A DNA stretch of 64,000 bases from Aureispira anguillae (GCF_026000115.1 NZ_AP026867.1:1519501-1583500); one strand, 5' to 3'; shown: positions 35,712-46,169, numbered from the stretch's first letter. Notes: generated from the letters alone by a model not told the origin. Translations and numbers: made by a program.

Positions 35712-37373
35712 CTAAAATTTGTTTTTTAATAGCTTTTTAGTGGCAATATTTCCATTGTTGTTTGTTATTTTGACAAAGTACATTCCTGTTTTTAATGCAG
35801 AAACATCAATTTTGTTATTGGTGCTTTTTAACACTTCTTTTCCTTGCATATCGACCACTTTTACCGATTGTAGGTTATCCATCTCAATCATTACAATATT
35901 ACTTGCAGGATTGGGGTAAAGAGAAATGCTCTTTGCAAATTCAATGTCTTCAATATCAAGAGTATTACAGCTTGTATTCCAATTTGCTGTAACATCTTTT
36001 GTCCAGCTACTATTAGTTGTTGGATCAAAACCATTATCATGCTGAATACATGTTAGGTTAGTATTGTTAACAGAATTCATAATACTAATATTACTATTAT
36101 TCCCATTTGCTACATTGAGACTTGATAGTAAGTTATTAAGACAAAAAAGATCTGTTAAAGTTGTATTTTGACTCACATCTAAACTAGACAAATTGTTATT
36201 GGGAACAACTAACATTTGTAAAGCTGTATTTTGACTCACATCTAAACTGGTTAATTGATTAGACGTACAATTTAAAGCAGTTAAAGCTGTATTTTGGCTG
36301 ACATCTAAACTGGTCAATTGATTATACAAACAATAAAGTTTTGTTAATGCAGTATTTTGGCTCACATCTAAATTACTTAATTGATTTTGATTACAACTCA
36401 ATCTAATTATATTCACAAAGGCTTCAATTCCTGTAAGGTCAGTAATATTTCTAGAATTAACTTCTATAGCTCCTGTGTAAGCTTGTGCTTCATTTTGACA
36501 AATTTCACCATCACCATCTGTATCTATTACACTAACGTCTGTTCCTACAATAATTGTTCCGTGATCCAATAAGGCATTTTTAAAGTTAGCATCTGGTATG
36601 TTTATAATTGCACAAGTACTTCCGTTGTTTTTTTCGTTATATAATGCAGCTATTTGTGTTGGGGTAATTGGAGCTTCGTAAAAACGGAAATTGTCTATTT
36701 TCAAATCTTGAGCAATTCCTGTTCCCATAACTTGTGAAGGAATGTAAATGTTTAACCCTCCAAAAACCCAAATGTTATTTAAAGAAACCTGTGCTTGATC
36801 ATCAATAATTTTTACATTATCAAGATAAGTACGTAAATAATATTTTTGTCCCCCAGGCCAATAAACAAGTTTTACTGCTATATGATGCCAATTATTGTCT
36901 AAATAACCTGAAAAACTGTTAAATGATCCCAGACTAGTTAAACCACTAGCATTTTGTGTAACATTTAATTGTTGGCCATTATTTGCTACTTCAACGGTTA
37001 AGCCTATATTGCTGTTATTTTGGTCTTTTAACTCTAATAGATTAAATGGTGTGGTACTACCACTAGCATTTGCTTTGAACCAAAAACTTACTACATATTG
37101 CTTTACATTACTAGAAAAAGCAATATTTCCTACATTACTCAATACTTCTCCATTTGGAGACACAGCGTCATTTCCGTCTATTCCTTGAACATAATTAACA
37201 CTATTTGTTGATGTTAAAGCTCCAGCATTATAGGAACTTCCGCTCGTTTCTAAAAGGTTGTTATCAAACTGGTACTCTACGACTAAATCTTGCGTAGGTA
37301 TTTGTTGTGCTTGCACATTTATTCCTAAAAATGAAAGAATCATTGCTAATAAAAAAAATGTAATTTTTGCCAT
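35712..37373 (-). CDS. T9SS secreted protein with LamG and leucine-rich repeats
   Basis: 553 residues from ATG 37373 (MAKITFFLLAMILSFLGINV). An earlier in-frame ATG at 37433 would put a basic extension before the signal peptide. Residues about 30-240 form a LamG/concanavalin-like domain (VVEYQFDNNLLETSG, DNWHHIAVKLVYW). Residues about 300-440 hold 21-residue LRR units (LDVSQNTALTKLYCLYNQLTS pattern). The last 75 residues are a T9SS sorting domain (SLYPNPASNIVMIEM, ATKKLLKNKF). It is likely an adhesin or carbohydrate-binding surface protein. A LuxR regulator gene lies upstream on the same strand. Confidence 0.9.
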   Translation of the reverse strand: MAKITFFLLAMILSFLGINVQAQQIPTQDLVVEYQFDNNLLETSGSSYNAGALTSTNSVNYVQGIDGNDAVSPNGEVLSNVGNIAFSSNVKQYVVSFWFKANASGSTTPFNLLELKDQNNSNIGLTVEVANNGQQLNVTQNASGLTSLGSFNSFSGYLDNNWHHIAVKLVYWPGGQKYYLRTYLDNVKIIDDQAQVSLNNIWVFGGLNIYIPSQVMGTGIAQDLKIDNFRFYEAPITPTQIAALYNEKNNGSTCAIINIPDANFKNALLDHGTIIVGTDVSVIDTDGDGEICQNEAQAYTGAIEVNSRNITDLTGIEAFVNIIRLSCNQNQLSNLDVSQNTALTKLYCLYNQLTSLDVSQNTALTALNCTSNQLTSLDVSQNTALQMLVVPNNNLSSLDVSQNTTLTDLFCLNNLLSSLNVANGNNSNISIMNSVNNTNLTCIQHDNGFDPTTNSSWTKDVTANWNTSCNTLDIEDIEFAKSISLYPNPASNIVMIEMDNLQSVKVVDMQGKEVLKSTNNKIDVSALKTGMYFVKITNNNGNIATKKLLKNKF

Positions 37374-37478
37374 ATTGCATAATTTTTTAATTAAAAAAAG
37401 TTTTCGCAAAGGTCTATGAAATAAGTTTCTCAATCAACTACCCATTTGGGTAGTTTTTACATTTTTTTTAAAGGCAAA

Positions 37479-38117
37479 TCACAAAATTATAGTAGGCAGT
37501 AGTGTTTTTCTATTGATTCCAAGTTTTTTAAAAATGTTCTTAGTGTGGTAGTGTACGGTGTTGTTACTAATATATAATCGTTCAGCAATTTCGTTTCGTG
37601 TATAACCTTTTTGTAGGAGTAAAGCAACCTCTCGTTCTTGTTTTGTGAGAGTTTCTTGGGGAATATTGTCTGTTTTTTTTACAACAGCTAGATAATATGT
37701 AGGTTCTTCTAGCAGAGGAACATAGACACCATTAAAGCAGGTGGTGTTTTGGTTAAAATCTTTACTTTTTAGTTGAAAAAAATAAGGGGCATTTTTATTC
37801 TTTTTAAAAAAAGCACGAGTTTTAGGGATATGATTAAATAACGAAGAATCCATTGTTGTTACAAATGAAAGTAAGTCAAAATCTGTTAATCGGTTGCACG
37901 ATGTTCCCATAAAATTGGTGAGCATATTATCACTTACTAAAGTTGCACTAAGAAAATCATCTTCAACAATGGCAATCATATACGATGATTGGTTAATAAT
38001 TTTTAATGTTTCATCAGAATCTATTTTTTCGGGAACAATTAACCCTTTTTGTTTCATCTCCCAAATAATACTTTGCGTTGCTTTGCCTAAATTCTTGTCA
38101 ATTAATTTATTATGCAT
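37479..38117 (-). CDS. LuxR-family transcriptional regulator
   Basis: 212 residues. The N-terminal 140 residues look like a PAS-type sensor (SYMIAIVEDDFLSATLVSDNML). The C-terminus is a LuxR/GerE helix-turn-helix: LTKQEREVALLLQKGYTRNEIAERLYISNNTVHYHTKNIFKKLGI in the family's conserved order. There is no receiver domain, so it probably responds to a ligand or partner. It lies 105 bp upstream of the LRR secreted protein and may control it. Confidence 0.88.
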   Translation of the reverse strand: MHNKLIDKNLGKATQSIIWEMKQKGLIVPEKIDSDETLKIINQSSYMIAIVEDDFLSATLVSDNMLTNFMGTSCNRLTDFDLLSFVTTMDSSLFNHIPKTRAFFKKNKNAPYFFQLKSKDFNQNTTCFNGVYVPLLEEPTYYLAVVKKTDNIPQETLTKQEREVALLLQKGYTRNEIAERLYISNNTVHYHTKNIFKKLGINRKTLLPTIIL

Positions 38118-38358
38118 TCTTTTGTCTTGAAATAATAGAATAAGCTACAAAGATAATAAAATCTTTAACGAATCTTGAGTCCATATTTTTTTGAGATGCC
38201 TTCGTCCACACGGCAGAGAACGGCTCACGTATATTCTGTGGCACAAACCATGTACATATTTTATAGTTTACAATATGTTTTTCTCCATTAGCATCTACAA
38301 GAATGCAAAAATATCCTGAAGCTTGAAAGTAATAGGCATCTGATACTATAGGCTTATC
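38110..38358 (-). pseudogene. Open-frame remnant of an unknown gene
   Basis: 82 codons read open on the minus strand (DKPIVSDAYYFQASGYFCIL, HIVNYKICTWFVPQNIREPF) and end in TAA at 38110. A TAG precedes them and no start is visible. Composition is protein-like. It is probably a truncated gene and overlaps the start of the LuxR gene by a few bases. Confidence 0.45.
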
Positions 38359-38577
38359 CTAGGAGGTTAGATAAACCACTATAATTTTAGAATTATTTTG
38401 ATGAATTATATATTCTAATAATTGAATTGTATATTAAAGTTTATATATATATTAATAATGGTTTATGAAAGAAAAGTCTGGTTGTATAAATAAAGGATTT
38501 TATTTTAACATAGTGTAGATGTAAGACAAAAGAATAATTTTAAACCAAAACTTATTTATAGAAATGAGAAACAAAAA
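38359..38577. other. Promoter region of the helicase-nuclease gene
   Basis: AT-rich, no coding frame; it probably carries the promoter of the helicase gene. Confidence 0.4.
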
Positions 38578-41500
38578 ATGGAAATAACAGAAAAATTATT
38601 GATTGAATTACAAAACCGACTAAAAGTCGGCAGTCGAAGAGGGGTACATTTAAATGCAATTCCTTCCAATTCTAGATATAAGTTTGACCTTACAAGACTT
38701 TCACATATTCATGAAAGTTTACCTAATGAGTTTATTGATTCATTATTAACTGAACAACCTCTTAAATTCAAAATAAGTTGGAAAAATAATGTACCTGACC
38801 TAAACTCACTTTTTGAAAAAGATCAGGCTCAGTTAGTGAAAATTACAAAATCTTTTGAAAATCTAATAAACCAGACAGCAGCAATAGAATCTGAGAAAGG
38901 AATTAATACTTTTGGTTTTGGTTTTCCCTTACTTGTTAAGCGTGATCAAGTAGATAAAAAAATAACTGTTGCTCCAATTCTTATATGGTCATTGCGAATA
39001 AAAAGGAGTAAAGAGTTCAATACTTGGATAATACATAGAGATGAAGACGATCCAATTTATATTAATGAAGTTTTAATTAATCATTTACAAAATGACTCAA
39101 AAATTGAGTTGGAACAATTATCCTCAGATTTGCTAGATGATGGATTAATTGACAAAGAAGAACTTTTAGATATTTGTGTGAATTTAATTGAAACAATTAA
39201 TAGCAAGACACCTAAAGATCTTCGAAAAATTTTTAAAGAGAAACTTGAAAATATTAAATCAATTTCTGATAAAAAAATTTACGAAAAACTACCATTAACT
39301 TTGAATAATTCCTTTATTGAATTTGGTGGATTATTTTCCATTTTTGAAGTTCAGAAACAAAATATTATTCACGATTATGATAATATGTTAGATATAGAAG
39401 GCACTGTAATTGATCTTGGAAATATGGAAAAACACGTATTTCAGCCTATTTCATCAGTTGAAACAGACCCTTCTCAGCAAGGAATTCTACATTCTTTAAG
39501 GAATACCCGAAACATATTAATTCAAGGCCCTCCTGGTACAGGAAAAAGTCAATCATTAACTGCAATCTTAGTTAATGCCTTAGAAAATCACAAAAAGACA
39601 ATTGTTGTTTGTGAAAAAAGAACAGCATTAGAAGTGCTACATAATTCTCTGAACAAAAGGGGATTAAATTATCAATGTGTTTTAATTAAAGATATTGTAA
39701 AAGACAGAAAATTTGCTGTGAATTCTGTAAGGGATAGAATCGACAACTCTTCTTACCGAAAATATAGGTACACGCATTCGAAAGAAAATTTAAAAGGTAT
39801 TATTGATAAAGCTAAATCATTAATTGATTCTATTAATAAAACACACCTTAAATTAAATGAAAAATTAGTTGGGAATAAGAATTGGACTTGTATTGTTGGA
39901 GAATTATTGTCTGAACTTAAAGAGAATAAGGAGGAGTATAATTTAGAGATAAAAAAAGGCGTTTTTAAGTATGAATTATCAGAACTTAATGAATTACTAG
40001 AAGTTATTAGAAAGGGACAAATACTATACGATAATTATAAACCGAATAAAGAGTTTTTGTTTTTTAATCCAACTAAATTAACTGGAGATAATCCATATGC
40101 AATTGAGAAACAAATAAGAGATGATTTCTTAGAATATAAAACTATAATCGCTTCTATTCTACAAGAAATAGAAATTTATAAAATTGAATATTCAAAAAAA
40201 AGACACTTACAATTGGAAAAACAATTGCAGTCAATAAATGAGATTGATCGTCAAATTCAGTCACTATTCAATAAAAATGAAAAAAATGAAGATTTTTATC
40301 AAGAAGTAAAAACAAAAGGAATACTTTATAGAGCAATTTCAATCTTTTCTAAAAAGAAAAAACAAACAATAATAGACCAAAAAGAGATAAATGATCTTTT
40401 TATAGAATTAACCTTAATAACTGAAAAATGCAATGATTTAAATGTATTAATCTTGCCAATAAATCTTCAAAAAAAAGCTGCAGACCTTGAAAAATATAAA
40501 GTAAAGATAGAAATAATTAAGGCTGAATATGAACGTAAAATTGAATTAGAGTTTCAAAATTTGAATCTACTTGAAGGAGTTAAAAATGATTATGTTACAA
40601 AAACATCAGAATCAATAAAAAATAAACTTAATTCTTTAAAAGAAAAAATATCTTTGGATTCATGGACTATAAAGGATTTAAATACCGAAAATGATTCTCT
40701 ATTAATAAAGGATATTGAAGAAATCATTCAAAATAGTGAAGAATATTTTTCTAATAAAGAAGATTTGTTTTTGAATGAATTTAAATGGTTTCAATTTTAT
40801 AATTCAATTTCTAAATTGGATAAGATAATAATTAATCAATTATTGGAAAAAATGAATTGGAAAAAAGTATTTCTCTTGTATTACTTGGATTCTATGCTAG
40901 TTAATTCCGCAAATATTGATTTACCTACGAATGATAATAATCACAAAGAATTAAATGACTCATTGTCCAACCTTGAAAAAGAACAATTAAAATATATTAA
41001 AGAATATTGGTACTCTAAACAAATTGATGCAACTAAAGAATTCTATGATACACATCAAAATTTAGCTGTCGAAAATTTATACAATAAAAAAGCAGGTAAA
41101 AAGCATAAAAGACTTTCTTTGAGGCAAATAGTTGAATTTGATATAGATCTTTTTACTACGTTTTTTCCAATTATTTTAACAACGCCTGATGTATGTAGTA
41201 ATTTATTTAAAGGAAAGAATAAGTATTTTGATATTGTAATGTTTGATGAAGCAAGCCAACTAAAACTTGAAGATAATTTACCTGCTCTACTGAAAGGGAA
41301 ACAAGTAATAATAGCAGGAGACGAACATCAAATGCCACCATCAAATTATTTTAGTAAAATTTTTGATGGTTCAATTGATGATGAAGATGAATTTGAAGAT
41401 GAATCAGGAGAAAAAATCTTTGAAAACGGATTACTTTCTGCCGAATCACTTTTAGAATTTGCTGAGGAATTAAATTTTGAAAAAAAATATCTAGATTTTC

Positions 41501-42699
41501 ATTATCGATCCAAACATCCGTATTTGATTGATTTTTCTAACTATGCTTTTTACAATCAACGATTGAAACCACTGCCTAATAATTTTGAATATACTCCAAT
41601 TAAATATATTCAGGTTAATGGAACCTATTCAGATCACTCAAATGAAAGGGAAGCAGAAACTATATTATCAATTATAGAGAATAACATTCACCCATTTCCT
41701 AATGGAGAATATCCATCTGTTGGAATCGCAACTTTTAATATCCACCAGCGTAATCTTATTTTAAATAAAATAAACGAAAGGCGAAAATTTGAGAAATATG
41801 CTATATTTAATGAAAAAATATTAGAGCTAGAGAAAGGTGGTCTATTCGTTAAAAATTTAGAAAATATACAAGGGGATGAAAGAGATGTGATTATTTTGAG
41901 TACTACTTATGGAATGAATAAGGATGGGAAATTTGCTCATCGTTTTGGTTCAATAAATCATCAAAAGGGATATAAGTTACTTAATGTTATTATTACAAGG
42001 GCTAAGTATAAGGTGTATATCTGCACATCCATTCCTGAAGAAGTTTTCCTTAATTATAAAGAGCATTTAACGGCAGAAGGATCTAATAATAGACGAGCTG
42101 TTTTTTTTGCATATTTAGCTTATGCTAGAGCAGTTAGTCAAAATGACACAGAGCAAAGATTATCTATTTTAGATATACTTGCTGAAAATACAAGAAAGAG
42201 TTCATCACTTGATATTTTAAATGCAGAACTTGAGTCCCCTTTTGAGGAAGAAGTTTATCAAGCATTAACAGACCATTTTGAAGAGACTAATATAATTCCA
42301 CAACTTAAGTTTGCTGGTTTTAGAATAGATATTGTTTATGATTCTAAAATTACTGGAATTCCTAAAATAGCTATTGAATGTGATGGAGCAGCCTATCATT
42401 CAAGTCAAGAGGCGTACTTGTATGATAAGCATAGACAGAAAATTCTAGAAGGACATGGATTTGTATTTCATAGGATATGGAGTACAAATTGGTGGAGAAA
42501 TCCAATAAGAGAAACTAATAAATTAGTGAATTTTATTAAATCTATTGAAAGTAAAAGCCCATTATTTATTGAAGATAAATCTAAAAGAGGATTAGCATTT
42601 ACTGATGACATTAAAGCCATAAATATCGGATGTCAAAAAAATACACCGATTATTCAAAAAGACTTAAAAAAAGCTATTGGAACAATAGAGAAAAAGTAG
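38578..42699 (+). CDS. SF1 helicase fused to Vsr/MTES_1575-type nuclease (candidate defence gene)
   Basis: 1373 residues. The N-terminal 300 residues resemble DUF4011-like regions. Walker A is GPPGTGKS (about 317-324), followed by long coiled-coil insertions (about 390-850), Walker B FDEASQL (about 887) and SF1 motifs IIAGDEHQMPPS, DFHYRSKHP and VIITRAKYKVYI. The C-terminus (about 1220-1330) is a PD-(D/E)xK-like nuclease: SPFEEEVYQAL, FRIDIVY and IAIECDGAAYHSS, with a trailing conserved WxxxWWRNP. This DUF4011-helicase-Vsr layout is known from the Hhe type of antiphage proteins. It is a stand-alone gene flanked by mobile debris, as expected in a defence island. Substrate and trigger are unknown. 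Confidence 0.85.
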   Translation: MEITEKLLIELQNRLKVGSRRGVHLNAIPSNSRYKFDLTRLSHIHESLPNEFIDSLLTEQPLKFKISWKNNVPDLNSLFEKDQAQLVKITKSFENLINQTAAIESEKGINTFGFGFPLLVKRDQVDKKITVAPILIWSLRIKRSKEFNTWIIHRDEDDPIYINEVLINHLQNDSKIELEQLSSDLLDDGLIDKEELLDICVNLIETINSKTPKDLRKIFKEKLENIKSISDKKIYEKLPLTLNNSFIEFGGLFSIFEVQKQNIIHDYDNMLDIEGTVIDLGNMEKHVFQPISSVETDPSQQGILHSLRNTRNILIQGPPGTGKSQSLTAILVNALENHKKTIVVCEKRTALEVLHNSLNKRGLNYQCVLIKDIVKDRKFAVNSVRDRIDNSSYRKYRYTHSKENLKGIIDKAKSLIDSINKTHLKLNEKLVGNKNWTCIVGELLSELKENKEEYNLEIKKGVFKYELSELNELLEVIRKGQILYDNYKPNKEFLFFNPTKLTGDNPYAIEKQIRDDFLEYKTIIASILQEIEIYKIEYSKKRHLQLEKQLQSINEIDRQIQSLFNKNEKNEDFYQEVKTKGILYRAISIFSKKKKQTIIDQKEINDLFIELTLITEKCNDLNVLILPINLQKKAADLEKYKVKIEIIKAEYERKIELEFQNLNLLEGVKNDYVTKTSESIKNKLNSLKEKISLDSWTIKDLNTENDSLLIKDIEEIIQNSEEYFSNKEDLFLNEFKWFQFYNSISKLDKIIINQLLEKMNWKKVFLLYYLDSMLVNSANIDLPTNDNNHKELNDSLSNLEKEQLKYIKEYWYSKQIDATKEFYDTHQNLAVENLYNKKAGKKHKRLSLRQIVEFDIDLFTTFFPIILTTPDVCSNLFKGKNKYFDIVMFDEASQLKLEDNLPALLKGKQVIIAGDEHQMPPSNYFSKIFDGSIDDEDEFEDESGEKIFENGLLSAESLLEFAEELNFEKKYLDFHYRSKHPYLIDFSNYAFYNQRLKPLPNNFEYTPIKYIQVNGTYSDHSNEREAETILSIIENNIHPFPNGEYPSVGIATFNIHQRNLILNKINERRKFEKYAIFNEKILELEKGGLFVKNLENIQGDERDVIILSTTYGMNKDGKFAHRFGSINHQKGYKLLNVIITRAKYKVYICTSIPEEVFLNYKEHLTAEGSNNRRAVFFAYLAYARAVSQNDTEQRLSILDILAENTRKSSSLDILNAELESPFEEEVYQALTDHFEETNIIPQLKFAGFRIDIVYDSKITGIPKIAIECDGAAYHSSQEAYLYDKHRQKILEGHGFVFHRIWSTNWWRNPIRETNKLVNFIKSIESKSPLFIEDKSKRGLAFTDDIKAINIGCQKNTPIIQKDLKKAIGTIEKK

Positions 42700-42791
42700 T
42701 TAAATAAAGAAGTGAAGATTGTAGGCTTACAGAGCGCATAACCATAAGTTATTATAAAAAAGCTTATATTTATAAAGTAAAATTTGTAATC

Positions 42792-42960
42792 ATGCGAAAA
42801 GGAAAATTTAATACAGAACAAAAGTTAAAAATCTTAGCAGAATGGGATGGAGGAGTTAGTACGGTATACCCCCAAAATAGAACCACTAGTTAAGTTCGGA
42901 AAAAAGCTTAAATTAGTGAATATGAAAAAAAGAAAGTTTAGCGCTAAATTAACCCCCTTC
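42792..42960 (+). pseudogene. Two nested fragments of IS3-type OrfA genes
   Basis: ATG 42792 begins MRKGKFNTEQKLKILAEWDG, the helix-turn-helix start of an IS3-type OrfA, then goes out of register and stops at 42893. A second start at 42922 (MKKRKFSAK) belongs to another element's OrfA and stops shortly after. Both are truncated ends of lost insertion sequences. Confidence 0.72.
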
Positions 42961-42971
42961 ATATTTCATTT

Positions 42972-43190
42972 AATCTTAGAATGCTGCAAGATCACCTTTA
43001 AAATATGAATGGGCACCTTAGAGGCTAAGTGCGTAGCAAAAGTATGGCGACCGACATGGCTCGTGATCGTTTTGGGAATGGCAGCTAACTCTTTGAGGGT
43101 ACGATTAAAATACTGGTTGGTGTATTTATGAAAGATCGGTTCCTCTTCAGCACCCTCTTTTATATTTTTGACAAAGTGTAAGCCTGTATA
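42972..43190 (-). pseudogene. Tyrosine recombinase C-terminal fragment (copy B)
   Basis: The minus strand encodes TSHVGRHTFATHLASKVPIH and ILQHSKI with the HxxR box, as in copy A and with the same internal deletion. It is cut after ILQHSKIK by the IS debris. The catalytic Tyr and N-terminal domain are missing. Confidence 0.82.
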
Positions 43191-43735
43191 TTATAGCGAA
43201 AGAATTTTATTATAGAGGTTGGCTCTAGGAATTTTTTGTTTTTTACTAAATTAGACCTATTAAGCGATAGCTAAACAATTATATTTAATAAGACTCATGA
43301 ATTAAAAATTTTAGTATGAGAAATAAAGAAATTTACATGTTTCTGGAATCAAAATTCCAAAAAGCAGCAATAGATCCCCGAAATAAAAGAGAAAAAAGAA
43401 AATACCAAAAGGCTAAAACAGCGATGTTGCCTAAAGTATAGTCTTTCTTCAAAGCAGCAAAAAAGCAAGCCCAAAAGGGGGGCTAAAAAGGAGACACAAA
43501 ACCGCCTTTAAGTGCCCTGTGAGCGTTTAGGCTTTGTCACCCAAAAAAATCAAGCTCAAAATCAAAAGTGATAAAAAAAGCTAGAACCCCGATGGTTACT
43601 AGCTTTCAAAATTTCGTATGTCAACAAATGTAGACAAAAATAGCGCCCACAACAGTATGGATGCCCTTTCTACATTGGTCTACACGGCTAAAAAATTACT
43701 AAAATATCAAGAATTGTTTCTTGTTGTTGTAACGA
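42972..43735. repeat. Large repeat, copy B, continuing into the cargo left flank
   Basis: It matches copy A (34625-35330) and, from about 43500 on, copy C (47374-47601). From 43642 on it matches copy D (16108 onward). It contains an intact short ORF, 43316-43441 (41 residues, MRNKEIYMFLESKFQKAA, ending AMLPKV), whose reality is uncertain. Confidence 0.85.
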
Positions 43736-43883
43736 TGGTTCAAAATGCTGAATTTGCAAATCTACCTATTTCTAGGTAGCTGTATATATGCCGCTTTTAG
43801 GGGATGTAAAATGCCAAGACTCTTCTTATGTTTGTTTCAGATTCATTTTAAAACGAATGGGTGTTAAAATAATATATTTCTTA

Positions 43884-43916
43884 TCTGTCCACCATTTGTC
43901 CACCACTCTTTTTTGT
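43884..43916 (+). promoter_or_regulatory. Doubled TGTCCAC box upstream of the second DUF4157 gene
   Basis: TCTGTCCAC (43884-43892) and TTTGTCCAC (43895-43903) have an 11-bp period and are followed by a T-run and GTA. The layout is the same as at 16342 and 7252. Confidence 0.6.
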
Positions 43917-43984
43917 ATTTGAAATTTATTTATAAGACATTGTACTTGTGGTTATAGTATGTCTCTTATTTCTAATAAAAATCA

Positions 43985-45691
43985 TTGGCTATGTACTCTC
44001 ATCTTAATAAAAACGAAGAAAATAAACATAAATCTATATCAAGTGATCCAGTTCAAAAGCAAGGTGAAAATGATTATACTGATTTTGTAGATAACAGTCC
44101 TGAGGCAAAACAGGCTGTTCAATTGCAAGCAATGGCTGATAATAGCCCAGAGGCAAAACAAGCTGCTCAACTACAAGCAATGGCAGATAGCAGTCCAGAA
44201 GCGAAAGAAGCTGCTCGATTACAGGCAATGGCTGATAAGAATTCTGAAGTAGAGCAACCAATCGCTCCAAATAAGCCTAATAACACAGGTTTGCCCGATG
44301 ATCTTAAAACAGGGATTGAGAATCTATCAGGTTATTCTATGGATGATGTAAAGGTGCATTATAATTCTGATAAGCCTGCTCAGTTACAAGCACATGCTTA
44401 TGCTCAAGGAACAGATATTTATTTGGGATCTGGGCAAGAAAAGCATTTGCCTCATGAGGCTTGGCATGTGGTGCAGCAAATGCAGGGAAGGGTGAAGCCT
44501 ACTGTTACTACAGAAAATGGCGTTGGTGTTAATGATGATAAAGGATTGGAAACAGAAGCTGATGCTATGGGAAAAGAAATTTTTAATAAGAAGAAAAATC
44601 AAAATCAGTTAGCTCATGAGCCTATAAAAGTAGATAAATCTTCAAAATCAGTAATTCAACTAAAGAATGCTGACGAAAAATTGAAAGAAAAAAATTATAA
44701 AATAGCAGTTGTAGGTGAAATGCATAAAGAAGACACTCTGAAAAAGTGGGAAAAAGAATATTGGGAAGAAAATGGTATAGATATTAAGTATGAAAATGAT
44801 AGCTTTGATCTTACTTACGAAGAGAAAGAACTATCTCTTTTTTTTGATGATCCATTATTAAGAGTCCTCCAGTCTACAGAGTTTATAGTAAATCTATTTG
44901 CTAAATTCCTAAAGGAGGAAATTTTAGAAGAAAGTGCATTTTGGGAAGAATACGATTATTTAAAAGGGGCATTTAAGAAGTCTTTAGGAAAGATGAATGA
45001 TCAAATTTATACCTTAAGTGAATTAGGAAAACAAATATATCCAGTAGATTTGTTAGATCTATTTAGTGTCATTGAATCTAATATGGAATTAATTGATAAT
45101 ACCTTACGTGAAAAAAAATCTCTAGCTATTTTTAATAAAATTAATGACATTAATCAAGAACGTGAGGATAAAGAGAAAAGGTCTCGTTTCGAAAAACTCC
45201 AAGATTATTTGAGTAGTACAACGGAAAAAAAACTTAAAACCATCAATAGATTTAAAACCATCAATAAAAGTGTTATAGAATTAGAGTTTTTAACGGAAAT
45301 AGGGAAAAAATTACTTTCATATAATACGAAAAACAAAGAGGTAAGTACAATAAGGACTATCGCAATGTTTGATTATTTGCATTTGGCAGAGCATATAGGA
45401 GCAGAAAATACAATTTGGAAAATTGGAGATAGCCATAGAGAAGAGCTTGATTCTATAGAAAGTAAGTACATACCAAAGAGCATCATAATTATTAATAGAA
45501 ATGACTACTTTAAAGATGTGTGTGTGCCATTGAGACGGAAAAAAGCAGATGTCAATAATATTAGTGAAGGAGAGAAAAAGTTAAAATGGGCTGGTTTTAC
45601 CTTAAATCCACAAAACAGAAAATTAGAGGATAGTGATTATAACTCATTAAGTAATTTGTTTTTTAGAAAAAAAGAAGAGGTAAGTGACTAG
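43985..45691 (+). CDS. DUF4157 effector with EreA/ChaN-like C-terminal domain
   Basis: 568 residues. Residues 1-200 match the 16443 protein: three SPEAKQAAQLQAMAD-type repeats, then DUF4157 with HEAWH near 157. The C-terminal 330 residues differ completely. They begin KIAVVGEMHKED (about 240) and later show IGDSHREELDSI (about 480); this GExH...H pattern recalls the erythromycin-esterase/ChaN/TIKI fold, with the rest helical. It is probably a polymorphic effector delivered by a contractile injection system or similar, with the C-terminus as payload. A GH19 fragment follows at once, as after the other effector. No immunity gene is evident. Confidence 0.82.
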   Translation: MAMYSHLNKNEENKHKSISSDPVQKQGENDYTDFVDNSPEAKQAVQLQAMADNSPEAKQAAQLQAMADSSPEAKEAARLQAMADKNSEVEQPIAPNKPNNTGLPDDLKTGIENLSGYSMDDVKVHYNSDKPAQLQAHAYAQGTDIYLGSGQEKHLPHEAWHVVQQMQGRVKPTVTTENGVGVNDDKGLETEADAMGKEIFNKKKNQNQLAHEPIKVDKSSKSVIQLKNADEKLKEKNYKIAVVGEMHKEDTLKKWEKEYWEENGIDIKYENDSFDLTYEEKELSLFFDDPLLRVLQSTEFIVNLFAKFLKEEILEESAFWEEYDYLKGAFKKSLGKMNDQIYTLSELGKQIYPVDLLDLFSVIESNMELIDNTLREKKSLAIFNKINDINQEREDKEKRSRFEKLQDYLSSTTEKKLKTINRFKTINKSVIELEFLTEIGKKLLSYNTKNKEVSTIRTIAMFDYLHLAEHIGAENTIWKIGDSHREELDSIESKYIPKSIIIINRNDYFKDVCVPLRRKKADVNNISEGEKKLKWAGFTLNPQNRKLEDSDYNSLSNLFFRKKEEVSD

Positions 45692-45712
45692 AAAAAATAA
45701 CAGTATTTATAT

Positions 45713-46157
45713 ACTTTAAGGCAATTTAAAGCGTACAATTCAAAAGCCATTTTAAACTTCTCTTGGTAAACAACTGCGGAGATTAGCAAAGTTCGATAAG
45801 ATCGACACTTCAAAATAAAAATAGAATAATAAATCAAAAATAAGTGTACAATTCTAAACAATAGCTTGAGCAATCAAATTAGCATAGCCCTCTATTCTTT
45901 GTGCCCGATCCAAGCCATTAACCACCCTACGAGCAGTATAAAAATCCACCTTAGAGCTGTTGATGTAATTCTTTAAAGGCTTACGAGTGAAAGCCCCTAG
46001 TAACATGCCTTGTACCAAAATACGAGCGGCATAAGAAGGTTTTAAAACCAAAGCAGGATTGGCAACAAAGTCCACCCCTAAAAGCTGAGACATCTTGGCA
46101 TAGTTGCGCTGGTGAGTGAGCTGGACAAAACCACGCCCATAATAACCCGTATACCAA
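45713..46157 (-). pseudogene. GH19 lysozyme gene 3' half with its flank, cut by IS3 element
   Basis: It matches the provirus from about 48893 (3' flank) through codons for GRGFVQLTHQRNYAKMSQLLG, over 95% identical by eye and without the internal deletion. It ends exactly at the left end of the IS (46158), where the intact gene continues AGGCATTCTG. The 5' half is missing. Confidence 0.9.
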
Positions 46158-46169
46158 TGTAGGCTTCCC

